64,000 nucleotides of DNA from assembly GCA_001604135.1 (NCBI GenBank), contig LVAT01000013.1, positions 62,001-126,000 on the forward strand, given 5' to 3'. Each line of letters starts with the position of its first letter. Positions within the stretch are counted from its first letter, which is position 1. The stretch comes from Clostridiales bacterium Firm_14. Its GTDB lineage: Bacteria > Bacillota > Clostridia > Saccharofermentanales > Saccharofermentanaceae. Position numbers and translations under genes: made by a program. The notes under the pieces are model-generated. The model made no database searches. It was not told the origin of the DNA and saw nothing but the letters and a program-made list of their open reading frames with translations. Shown here piece by piece: positions 8,319-15,767 of this stretch.

Positions 8319-8990
8319 ATGGCTAGGATATTGATCGTCGAAGATTCAGCCCAGATAAGGGAAGCGGTTACTGACTTTTTTGTGGAAAGAAGCAATGGGG
8401 CATTTTCCGTAGATAACGCAGCGGACGGTATTGAAGGTCTTAAGGCCGTTACTGAGAACGAGTATGACATTGTTATTCTGGATATCATGTTACCCGGTGC
8501 CTCAGGCTATGATATCTGCAGGAAACTGCGCGAAAAGAGTGACTGCCCGATCGTCTTTCTGACTGCGTTGGGCACTGAAGACAATATTCTCTTAGGCTAC
8601 GAGATGGGGGCCGATGAGTATGTTACAAAGCCGTTTTCCATGATGATCCTTTATACCAAGTGTCTTGTTCTTATGGACAGGAAGGTTAAAAGGCAGCAGG
8701 ACCGGGTCCTGGAATCAGGTGATATCAGGTTATATCCTGCAAGAATGCAGGTTTATGCAGGTTCTAAAGAAGTTGAGCTCGCCTGCAAAGAATACTTTCT
8801 CCTTAAAGCCCTGCTCGAGAACAAAGGCCACGTTTTAAGCAGGCAGAAGCTGTTGGATCTGGTATGGGGAACAGATTATTTCGGAAATGACAGGGTAGTT
8901 GATACCCATATCAAGAATATCCGTCATAAACTGGGCTCTTCAGGAAATCAGATCAGGACTGTTATAGGCAGCGGATATAAGGCTGTCTGA
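8319..8990 (+). CDS. OmpR-family response regulator
   Basis: A 223-residue two-component regulator. Residues 1-120 are the receiver domain, with the acidic pair E8/D9, phospho-acceptor D55 in ILDIMLPG and K104 in VTKPF. Residues about 130-223 are a winged-helix DNA-binding domain (EYFLLKALLENKGHVLSRQ, and VDTHIKNIRHKLG). An AAAGGAGG ribosome site lies nine bases before the ATG. The histidine kinase gene starts 11 bases after its stop, so the two form a cognate pair. The target genes cannot be told from the sequence. Confidence 0.93.
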   Translation: MARILIVEDSAQIREAVTDFFVERSNGAFSVDNAADGIEGLKAVTENEYDIVILDIMLPGASGYDICRKLREKSDCPIVFLTALGTEDNILLGYEMGADEYVTKPFSMMILYTKCLVLMDRKVKRQQDRVLESGDIRLYPARMQVYAGSKEVELACKEYFLLKALLENKGHVLSRQKLLDLVWGTDYFGNDRVVDTHIKNIRHKLGSSGNQIRTVIGSGYKAV

Positions 8991-9001
8991 AGGAGCATCG
9001 T

Positions 9002-10645
9002 ATGGGAAATGGGAAAAAGAGAATTAAGAACAGAAAGAAGACAATAAAAAAGCCGAAATTCCTTCCGGAATTATTGAAGTTCTTTGCACTGTTTCTCTCT
9101 GTAAGTCTTGTTGCAGCGTTTACTATACTTGCGATGTACAAGAATGATGCTGCAGACATTATGGACAGAAGGGAGTCCGAATTAAGGAAGAATATTAATC
9201 AAAGCCTGATCGATTACTTTAATGCCGATGATGCGGAAAAGGAAAAATACTTCAATGTCCTGGAATACAGGATGACTGAATATGCTGTCGTGACCAAAGA
9301 ATACTGCGCGGTCTATCTTGGCGACGAGAAACTTATTGAGACAGATACCGGATATCTTATGGCTGCAAACATCAGTGAATATCCTGAAAGTCCGTACTAT
9401 GTCTTCCTCAAAGACGATCTATACCTGACTCCTTTGTCTATATATGAGAACGGTAAATATGATCCGAAGAAAAATGCGGACACTGTCTATTCGCTTGATT
9501 GGAAAAATGATCTGGACTATATAGCTTTGAAGCTGGGACTGCTTCCTTCGGCATATGAATGCCTTTATCAAACCATTTATGTGGATTACGACTCTGACAG
9601 ATTCCTTCCGGGAGAAGTTGAGATCAGCAAGTGGGACCACAGAGAAATTGTCGGATCTGTAGACTGCACACCGCCGATGAGCGATGTCTATGTCAAATTT
9701 GATTTTGATGAAAGGCTGATGACTGCGGGCTATAGCGGGAATAAGACTGAAGAGGATATCTTTAACTGGTATTACGAAAATGGGGATACATCCATAGAGA
9801 TCGGCGCAGTTAATCACACGGATGAGTTCTGGGAATTTCCCTGGAGTATCCGTTCGAGTCATACAGATTACAGCAAAGTGCCCGTTTTTATTTTATTGCC
9901 ATGGGCAAGCACATTCATAACCGGCGTTGCTGCGGTTTTCGCTTTTATGGTAGCTCTTGTAGCGGCAGCCATAGGTTATAACCATAAGAAAACCGTCTGG
10001 GAGATCTTCGATTACAGAACTAAGACGACCGCTGCCATGGCTCATGATCTTAAGACTCCTTTGGCTGCTATGGCCGCATATGCGGAGAATCTCGAATATG
10101 ATATCAATTCGGAAAAGCGAGCTTACTATTCATCCAGGATACGCGAAAATATAGACTATATGAGTAAGACCGTCGAAGGGATCCTGGATTTTTCGAAGAG
10201 TGAGACCGGAGATATGAAGCCGGATATATCAGAGTTCGATGTCAGAGAACTTATTAATGATGAAGTCCAGGCTGCAGATGAACTTTTCGCGCGGTTGGAT
10301 ATAACAGTCGAGATCAGGGGAGAAGGCACTGTAAAGAGCAGCCGGGAACTTGTTGCACAGGCTGTAAGAAACCTTATAGGGAATGTTGCTAAATATGCAA
10401 GAGCAGAAACAAAGGTTGATATTAAGATAGACAAAGCGGGCTTTGTGATCACTAACCTGACTGACCAGAAGATCAAGGACGCGTCAAAACTTAAAGAGCC
10501 GTTTGTAAAAGGTGAAGAGTCAAGAGGCAGCGTGAACGGCAGCGGATTAGGACTCTCGATTGCGGATAACAGTCTTGCCGCAGCAGGACACAAGTTGGAT
10601 ATTAAAGTCGAAGGCGACAAGTTCATTGCATCTGTCCGCTGGTGA
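9002..10645 (+). CDS. sensor histidine kinase, partner of the preceding regulator
   Basis: A 547-residue membrane kinase. A basic N-terminus precedes a transmembrane segment at about 27-46, an extracellular sensor of about 250 residues with no recognised fold, and a second segment at about 296-325. The phospho-acceptor is H348 in MAHDLKTPL, and the ATPase domain has an N box (NLIGNVAKYAR) and a GSGLGLSIA glycine box. No HAMP domain is obvious; the second membrane segment leads nearly directly into the dimerisation helix. It would phosphorylate the upstream OmpR-type regulator. The signal is unknown, and the large extracellular loop suggests an external ligand or envelope stress. Confidence 0.9.
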   Translation: MGNGKKRIKNRKKTIKKPKFLPELLKFFALFLSVSLVAAFTILAMYKNDAADIMDRRESELRKNINQSLIDYFNADDAEKEKYFNVLEYRMTEYAVVTKEYCAVYLGDEKLIETDTGYLMAANISEYPESPYYVFLKDDLYLTPLSIYENGKYDPKKNADTVYSLDWKNDLDYIALKLGLLPSAYECLYQTIYVDYDSDRFLPGEVEISKWDHREIVGSVDCTPPMSDVYVKFDFDERLMTAGYSGNKTEEDIFNWYYENGDTSIEIGAVNHTDEFWEFPWSIRSSHTDYSKVPVFILLPWASTFITGVAAVFAFMVALVAAAIGYNHKKTVWEIFDYRTKTTAAMAHDLKTPLAAMAAYAENLEYDINSEKRAYYSSRIRENIDYMSKTVEGILDFSKSETGDMKPDISEFDVRELINDEVQAADELFARLDITVEIRGEGTVKSSRELVAQAVRNLIGNVAKYARAETKVDIKIDKAGFVITNLTDQKIKDASKLKEPFVKGEESRGSVNGSGLGLSIADNSLAAAGHKLDIKVEGDKFIASVRW

Positions 10646-10660
10646 AAGATTATTAAGCAT

Positions 10661-10704
10661 AAAAAAGGAGTTACCGCATATCCCGCGGTAACTCCTCTGT
10701 TTTT
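10661..10704. terminator. bidirectional terminator between kinase and zinc-ribbon gene
   Basis: A 12-base-pair stem, AGGAGTTACCGC (10666-10677) with GCGGTAACTCCT (10685-10696), is flanked by an A run on the left and a T-rich run on the right, so it can end transcription from both converging genes. Confidence 0.88.
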
Positions 10705-10716
10705 AACGTAAGTTTA

Positions 10717-11121
10717 TCAGCAGTATTCTTTCGGATCTGCAGGATCGAGCGGTGCTTCTTCTTTCGCGTCATCTAAGAATGTGGGTGAGAAGGGAACGTT
10801 GCTGCCGCAGTATAAGCACTTTCCGAGGAGAGGTGCGACAGAGGATTTCTTGACCATCCTTCCGCACTTGGGACAGGGCTTGGAATCCAGTGATACGGGC
10901 TTCTTGTTGCCTCTTATCTTCATTACTTCTTCGATCTTATCTTCGAATACCTGAGGGTCGATTCCCTGGTCGAGCATTACCATATACATGGCCTGAAGCT
11001 TTATCTGAAGCTCTGCCATCTCGCTCAACATATTGCCGAGCCTGATATTTGCATCAGCTAATGCCTCACTTGAACGGTCGTTGATTATTACCGGCGCTTT
11101 TGTCTCATAATCACTATACAT
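10717..11121 (-). CDS. zinc-ribbon protein of unknown function
   Basis: A 134-residue soluble protein. The first 70 residues are predicted helix, probably a coiled coil (ALADANIRLGNMLSEMAELQ), followed by a zinc ribbon with C83, C86, C102 and C105 (CPKC and CLYC). The C-terminal tail is acidic. I do not recognise the family. It is transcribed away from the PASTA-protein gene, with an inverted repeat carrying -10 boxes in both directions between them, so the two may be co-regulated. Confidence 0.75.
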   Translation of the reverse strand: MYSDYETKAPVIINDRSSEALADANIRLGNMLSEMAELQIKLQAMYMVMLDQGIDPQVFEDKIEEVMKIRGNKKPVSLDSKPCPKCGRMVKKSSVAPLLGKCLYCGSNVPFSPTFLDDAKEEAPLDPADPKEYC

Positions 11122-11178
11122 TCTTACAAATCCTCCCTAATTATTTTCCAGATATCTTTTATACTTAAAGACAATAGA

Positions 11179-11207
11179 ATTATAACATGTGACGAACATG
11201 TTATAAT
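11179..11207. promoter_or_regulatory. perfect inverted repeat with divergent -10 boxes
   Basis: ATTATAACATG (11179-11189) and CATGTTATAAT (11197-11207) form an 11-base perfect inverted repeat around a seven-base spacer. Each arm ends in a TATAAT box facing outward, toward the zinc-ribbon gene on one side and the PASTA-protein gene on the other. This is a candidate operator covering two promoters. It could instead form an RNA hairpin only if transcribed from further upstream, which seems less likely. Confidence 0.55.
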
Positions 11208-11264
11208 ATGCGAATGTGGTTCGGGTAAGCGGCGAAGAGAGTTTTAATTTAGGAAACAACTGTT

Positions 11265-12125
11265 ATGGGCACTAAGACCAAAAGTTATTTCATTGTCGTT
11301 GCAGGTGTAGTCATTACACTCAGCGCGTTTTTGGTTGCTGTACTTTATTTCGCTTCTAAGAACGGTGTTAATGCTCCCGTTAAGGTAGCCGAGAATATCA
11401 AAGAACCCGATAAGACTGAGCCGGATAACAATTCCGCCGTTATGCCTGACGTAACCGGAATGAACTATGAGGATGCTCAGGATCTTTTAGTTAAATTCCT
11501 CGACGAGAACAATCTTAAGGTCAGGATCATCGTCGGCTGGGGATATAATTCCGATCCGGCGAAGAGCCATCTTGTTGCAGTAAGCACTCCCAATGCCGGC
11601 AAGACCATTAATTCTTCCACCAAGGAAATAATCCTGATGGTATATGAGGGTTACACACCGCCTACGACAACAACTGAGGAAACCACGATCATTGAAGATG
11701 ATACAGAGGCTACCGAACCTCCCAAGACAACAAGCGGTACCACTGAGGCCACTGAGCCTTCAAGCACGGAAGCGTCGACTACTGAGTCTGATCCGTCCGA
11801 ATCATCAGAATCATCTGATCCGTCTGAATCATCAGAGTCTTCAGAATCCTCGGAAGAGACTGAAGCTACGACTTCATCAGAAGAGAAGACTGTTGTCATG
11901 CCTGATGTTGTCGGAATGAATTATCACGATGCCATGGATCTTCTCGAAGAGTTCTTCAAGGACAACGATCTCGAGATCAAGATAATCCTCGGCTGGGGCC
12001 CCAACTCTGATCCTGATAAGAATCTTTTGGTATCAGTTACTACTCCTAAGGCTGGAACTGTTCTGGATTCCTCCACAAAGGAAATAATCATGATGGTCTA
12101 TGAGGGCTATAATCCGCCTTCCTAA
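11265..12125 (+). CDS. membrane-anchored protein with two PASTA domains
   Basis: A 286-residue protein with a single N-terminal membrane anchor (about 8-30) and no lipobox or cleavage site, so the rest should be outside the cell. PASTA domain 1 spans about 59-130 and domain 2 about 211-282; both start VMPDV.GMNY and end in MVYEGY.PP, so they are an internal duplication. Between them is a Thr/Ser/Glu/Pro-rich linker of about 80 residues. PASTA domains bind peptidoglycan fragments, usually in PrkC/PknB kinases or penicillin-binding proteins, but no kinase or transpeptidase domain is present here. Both copies carry an unusual insertion (VGWGYNSDP or LGWGPNSDP). A cell-wall role is inferred. Confidence 0.82.
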   Translation: MGTKTKSYFIVVAGVVITLSAFLVAVLYFASKNGVNAPVKVAENIKEPDKTEPDNNSAVMPDVTGMNYEDAQDLLVKFLDENNLKVRIIVGWGYNSDPAKSHLVAVSTPNAGKTINSSTKEIILMVYEGYTPPTTTTEETTIIEDDTEATEPPKTTSGTTEATEPSSTEASTTESDPSESSESSDPSESSESSESSEETEATTSSEEKTVVMPDVVGMNYHDAMDLLEEFFKDNDLEIKIILGWGPNSDPDKNLLVSVTTPKAGTVLDSSTKEIIMMVYEGYNPPS

Positions 12126-12163
12126 GGCTTAATATCGCAAGACAATTTTAGGTATAGTTTAAT

Positions 12164-12192
12164 TGACGAACCCGTCGGTATTTTGTATAATA
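12164..12192 (+). promoter_or_regulatory. strong promoter of the polyamine leader RNA
   Basis: TTGACG at 12164-12169 and TATAAT at 12187-12192 are spaced by 17 bases, an almost ideal housekeeping promoter. The -10 box lies inside an inverted repeat (CGTCGGTAT with ATACCGACG) that may also serve as terminator for the PASTA-protein gene upstream. Transcription should begin near 12199. Confidence 0.8.
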
Positions 12193-12198
12193 CCGACG

Positions 12199-12561
12199 TT
12201 TTATTTATAAAATAAACATATCAGGATAGACGATGTTTTATCAGAGTCTTAGGTGATTTTACGGACCACTCCTTCCGGAGTCGAGGCCATACGGACAGCC
12301 GGGTCCACTGCCGATGATCGGTCTTCCGATCTATTGATTGAGTTAAAAGCTCAGTTTTATAAGTTGGTTACTTTATAACCGAAATGCGTAATCTTACGCA
12401 GACTTGTGAAATGGTCAATAAGAGTAGTAAAAGTAGTATTGCTATATAGACTCTAATATGTTGGGTATCCGCCATAGAGGTATTATTTGTACACCTGTAT
12501 GGAGATAAGAGACATAAAGTGAACAAGACGCAAGTTGTGTAACCGCAGCTTGCGTTTTTTA
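12199..12561 (+). ncRNA. structured RNA leader upstream of the polyamine operon
   Basis: About 360 bases with no ORF of note lie between a near-consensus promoter and a terminator. I can draw a closing helix AGAGTCT (12244-12250) with AGACTCT (12449-12455) enclosing a multi-branched region: GGACC/GGTCC (12264-12268 with 12303-12307), hairpin ACTCC/GGAGT (12269-12282), hairpin GATCGG/CCGATC (12317-12332), hairpin GGTTA/TAACC (12367-12381) and hairpin TGCGTA/TACGCA (12386-12401). A further helix CCATAGAGGT with ACCTGTATGG (12473-12503) and the terminator follow. It could be a riboswitch-like leader for speA or a free-standing ncRNA; raiA-type clostridial RNA of about 200 nt is one candidate to test. 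I could not match it to T-box, SAM, lysine, RNase P, tmRNA or SRP RNA motifs. Confidence 0.65.
12529..12561 (+). terminator. terminator just before the arginine decarboxylase gene
   Basis: ACGCAAG (about 12529-12535) pairs with CTTGCGT (about 12550-12556), extended by weaker pairs, and is followed by a run of T. It ends about 15 bases before the start codon's GAGGTG ribosome site, so expression of the operon needs read-through or antitermination. Confidence 0.82.
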
Positions 12562-12575
12562 TATTGAGGTGAAAT

Positions 12576-14030
12576 GTGGACAGAGAGAAATTAGATCAGA
12601 CACGTGCGCCCATCTATGAGGCACTTGAAAAGTTCCGTGAGATGAGAGTTGTTCCCTTTGACGTTCCGGGCCATAAGCACGGAAAGGGCAACCCTGAGCT
12701 TACTGCATTCCTCGGTGAGAAATGCGTAGGCGTTGACGTAAACAGCATGAAGCCTTTGGATAACTTATGCCACCCGGTATCGGTCATCCATGACGCAGAG
12801 CTTCTTGCAGCAGATGCTTTCGGCGCAAAGCATGCTTTCCTTATGGTCGGCGGCACGACGAGTTCGGTTCAGAGCATGGTCCTGTCATGCTGCAAGCAGG
12901 GAGATAAGATCATCCTCCCGCGTAACGTGCACAGGAGCGTAATTAACTCGCTGGTCCTCTGCGGCGCGATCCCCGTTTATGTCAATCCTGATGTAGACCA
13001 CAGACTCGGTATCTCGCTCGGCATGAGCCGTGACAATGTAAAGAAGGCCATAGATGAACATCCTGATGCTGTAGCCGTACTGGTCAACAATCCGACTTAT
13101 TACGGAATCTGCAGCGACTTAAGAGCGATCGTAAAGATGGCTCACGATGCCGGAATGCTCTGCCTCGCAGATGAAGCTCACGGAACGCATTTCTATTTCG
13201 GTGAGAACATGCCTGTGTCAGCAATGCGCGCAGGCGCTGACATGGCAGCCGTTTCCATGCATAAGTCAGGCGGAAGCCTTACGCAGTCGAGCCTTCTTCT
13301 CATAGGCGAGAATGTAAGCGAGAGACATGTCCGCCAGATCATTAACCTTACACAGACAACATCAGGCAGCTATCTTTTGATGTCGAGCCTTGATATCAGC
13401 AGAAGAAATCTTGCTCTCAGAGGCAAAGACGTATTCCGTAAGGTCGTTCAGATGGCTGAATATGCCAGAGAAGAGATCAATGCAGTAGGCGGTTATTACG
13501 CATACGGCCGTGAACTCATCAACGGCGATTCGATCTTCGATTTCGATCCTACTAAGTTAAGTGTACACACAAGAGATATCGGCCTTGCCGGAATCGAAGT
13601 CTATGACATCTTAAGAGATGAATACGATATCCAGATCGAGTTCGGCGATATCGGTAATATCCTTGCTTATCTTTCGATCGGTGACAGAATGCAGGAGCTC
13701 GAGAGACTCGTCAGTGCTCTGGCTGAGATCAAGAGAAGATACAAGAAGGATCCGGACGGACTTTTGAGTCAGGAATACATTGATCCTGAAGTCGTATGCA
13801 GTCCGCAGGAGGCTTTCTATTCGAACAAGAAGAGCATTCCGATCGAGAAGAGCGCCGGCTTCGTATGCAGCGAGTTCGTTATGTGCTATCCGCCGGGAAT
13901 CCCGATCCTTGCACCGGGTGAGAGGATCACGGAAAGCATCATTGATTACATTCAGTACGCTAAGGCCAAAGGATGCTCAATGACAGGTTCTGAGGATCCG
14001 GATATCAATAATATCAACGTTCTGGAATAA
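12576..14030 (+). CDS. speA: arginine decarboxylase (Orn/Lys/Arg decarboxylase family)
   Basis: A 484-residue PLP enzyme of the short, fold-type I Orn/Lys/Arg decarboxylase family (as Bacillus SpeA). The PLP lysine is K230 in SMHKSGGSLTQ; other marks are DVPGHKHGKGN near 29-40, VGGTTSS at 91-97 and LADEAHGTH at 198-205. It starts with GTG, supported by a GAGGTG ribosome site. Arginine is the preferred substrate because an agmatinase-family gene follows in the same operon; lysine or ornithine cannot be ruled out from sequence alone. The product agmatine would feed the next enzymes. The gene sits directly downstream of the structured leader RNA and its terminator. Confidence 0.88.
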   Translation: MDREKLDQTRAPIYEALEKFREMRVVPFDVPGHKHGKGNPELTAFLGEKCVGVDVNSMKPLDNLCHPVSVIHDAELLAADAFGAKHAFLMVGGTTSSVQSMVLSCCKQGDKIILPRNVHRSVINSLVLCGAIPVYVNPDVDHRLGISLGMSRDNVKKAIDEHPDAVAVLVNNPTYYGICSDLRAIVKMAHDAGMLCLADEAHGTHFYFGENMPVSAMRAGADMAAVSMHKSGGSLTQSSLLLIGENVSERHVRQIINLTQTTSGSYLLMSSLDISRRNLALRGKDVFRKVVQMAEYAREEINAVGGYYAYGRELINGDSIFDFDPTKLSVHTRDIGLAGIEVYDILRDEYDIQIEFGDIGNILAYLSIGDRMQELERLVSALAEIKRRYKKDPDGLLSQEYIDPEVVCSPQEAFYSNKKSIPIEKSAGFVCSEFVMCYPPGIPILAPGERITESIIDYIQYAKAKGCSMTGSEDPDINNINVLE

Positions 14031-14044
14031 GGGGGGGGAAGGCG

Positions 14045-14899
14045 ATGAATTTATGGTTCAGTGAATATCATGCTCCTGATGTCCGTCACAGCCTTCGTGT
14101 TACGAGACATCTTTATTCGGGCAAGAGCGACTATCAGCAGATCGATATTTTCGACACGCCTGAGTTCGGAAAGGTCCTGGCTCTTGACGGTGACGTAATG
14201 CTTACCGAGCGTGATGAGTTTATCTACAACGAGATGATCACACATATCCCAATGTCTGTTCATCCCAATGTTCAGGATGTCCTTGTGATCGGTGCCGGAG
14301 ACGGCGGAGTCGTAAAGGAGCTTACAAGATACGAGAGCGTTAAGCGCATCGATCTCGTTGAGATGGATCCCCAGGTTATCGAAGTATGCCGCACATATCT
14401 TCCCGAGAACGCCTGTAAGCTTGATGATACCCGCGTGCATATCTTTTTCGACAACGCGCTCAGATTCATAAGGCGTTCAACTGATGAGTACGATCTCATC
14501 ATCGTAGACTCCAATGATCCTTTCGGACCTTCCGAAGGATACTTCACCAGAGAGTTTTACGGTATCTGCTATAACGCATTAAGAAGCGACGGCATCATGG
14601 TAAACCAGCAGGGAAGCCCCTTCTATAAGCATGACGCTGAAGCCATGCAGAGGAGCCACAAGAGGATCGTTAATACTTTCCCCATAAGCCGCGTATATCA
14701 GGCTCACATTCCGACATATGCTGCAGGCTACTGGCTGTTCGGTTTTGCGAGCAAGAAGTATCATCCGATCAACGACTTCGATGAAGAGCGCTGGAAAAGC
14801 CTGCATCTCAGCACGAAGTACTATACGACCAAGCTGCACATAGGTTCTTTCTATCTGCCGGCTTATCTTGAGAAAATGCTGATGGAGGTTGAATCGTGA
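14045..14899 (+). CDS. speE: spermidine synthase family aminopropyltransferase
   Basis: A 284-residue protein with the spermidine synthase fold: N-terminal beta domain, GAGDGG SAM-site at 83-88, VEMDPQV at about 105-111, and the catalytic-site loop DSNDPFGPSEG starting at D155. Classical enzymes have DSTDP here, so N replaces T. The family transfers an aminopropyl group from decarboxylated S-adenosylmethionine to putrescine or agmatine. No speD (SAM decarboxylase) gene is in this operon or window, so its substrate supply is unexplained. A G-rich ribosome site precedes the ATG. The stop overlaps the next gene's GTG by four bases. Confidence 0.9.
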   Translation: MNLWFSEYHAPDVRHSLRVTRHLYSGKSDYQQIDIFDTPEFGKVLALDGDVMLTERDEFIYNEMITHIPMSVHPNVQDVLVIGAGDGGVVKELTRYESVKRIDLVEMDPQVIEVCRTYLPENACKLDDTRVHIFFDNALRFIRRSTDEYDLIIVDSNDPFGPSEGYFTREFYGICYNALRSDGIMVNQQGSPFYKHDAEAMQRSHKRIVNTFPISRVYQAHIPTYAAGYWLFGFASKKYHPINDFDEERWKSLHLSTKYYTTKLHIGSFYLPAYLEKMLMEVES

Positions 14900-15750
14900 A
14901 GAAGAATGTAGAGACTTTTATCGGTTGCGACAGCGAATACAATGAAGCTGATATCGTTCTGTTCGGCGCACCGTTCGATTCCACAACGAGCTTCAGGCCC
15001 GGTGCGAGATTCGGAAGCGCCGCTATCCGCCACGAGAGCTTTGGATTAGAGACTTACAGCCCTTATCAGGATAAGGATCTCACGGATATCAAGGTGTTTG
15101 ACTGCGGCGACTTGGAGTTAAGCTTCGGTCTTCCTGAAGAAGCTTTGAAAGACATCGAAGATCAGGCCCGCAAGATCTTAAGCGACGGAAAGCTTCCGAT
15201 CCTTATCGGCGGCGAGCATCTTGTAACTTTAGGTTCCGTAAAGGCCGTTTTCGAAAAGTATCCTGATCTGCAGATCATTCATTTCGATGCACACTGCGAT
15301 CTTCGTGATGACTATCTCGGAGCTAAGCTCAGTCACGCATGTGTCTTAAGAAGATGCCATGAACTTGTAGGCGACGGAAAGATCCACCAGTTCTGCATCA
15401 GGAGCGGTGACAGGGAGGAGTTCGTTTTCGCAAAAGATCATACGGACATGCATAAGTTTAATTTCGACGGCTTGCAGGAAGTATGCGAGGAGCTTAAGAA
15501 GAATAACACTCCGGTGTATTTCACGATCGATCTCGACTGCATGGATCCGTCGGTTTTCTGCGGTACGGGAACACCTGAAGCAGGCGGCGTAAGCTTTAAG
15601 GAACTGCTTAATGCGATCCTTATGGTAAGCAGGACAAACATAGTCGGAGCAGACATCAATGAACTTGCACCGATGCTTGATAACAGCGGTGCTTCGACTG
15701 CGACAGCATGCAAAGTATTGAGGGAATTGATCCTTTCTATCAATAAATAA
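14896..15750 (+). CDS. speB: agmatinase-family ureohydrolase
   Basis: A 284-residue member of the arginase/agmatinase family. All expected manganese ligands are visible: H108 in GGEHL, D131, H133 and D135 in FDAHCD, and D212 and D214 in IDLDCMDP. It would hydrolyse agmatine to putrescine and urea, or aminopropylagmatine to spermidine if the pathway runs that way. It starts with GTG overlapping the speE stop (GTGA), which indicates translational coupling. Family is certain; the exact substrate is inferred from the operon. Confidence 0.9.
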   Translation: MKKNVETFIGCDSEYNEADIVLFGAPFDSTTSFRPGARFGSAAIRHESFGLETYSPYQDKDLTDIKVFDCGDLELSFGLPEEALKDIEDQARKILSDGKLPILIGGEHLVTLGSVKAVFEKYPDLQIIHFDAHCDLRDDYLGAKLSHACVLRRCHELVGDGKIHQFCIRSGDREEFVFAKDHTDMHKFNFDGLQEVCEELKKNNTPVYFTIDLDCMDPSVFCGTGTPEAGGVSFKELLNAILMVSRTNIVGADINELAPMLDNSGASTATACKVLRELILSINK

Positions 15751-15767
15751 CAAAGGAGATTAAGAGA

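Noticed and set aside
11747-11892. Tandem TCATCAGAATC-like repeats as a CRISPR or minisatellite
   Set aside because: Repeats are imperfect, short, in frame and encode a Ser/Glu linker; there are no spacers.
11651-11899. Long open frame on the minus strand opposite the PASTA-protein linker
   Set aside because: It is the antisense shadow of the Ser/Thr/Asp-rich linker; the Ser/Asp/Val composition mirrors the repeated TCATCAGAATC-like DNA and there is no ribosome site.
12461-12503. T-box riboswitch, because of GGGTATCCGCC near the terminator
   Set aside because: The conserved T-box core (GGGTGGNACCGCG type) is not matched and the downstream genes are not tRNA synthetases or amino acid transporters.
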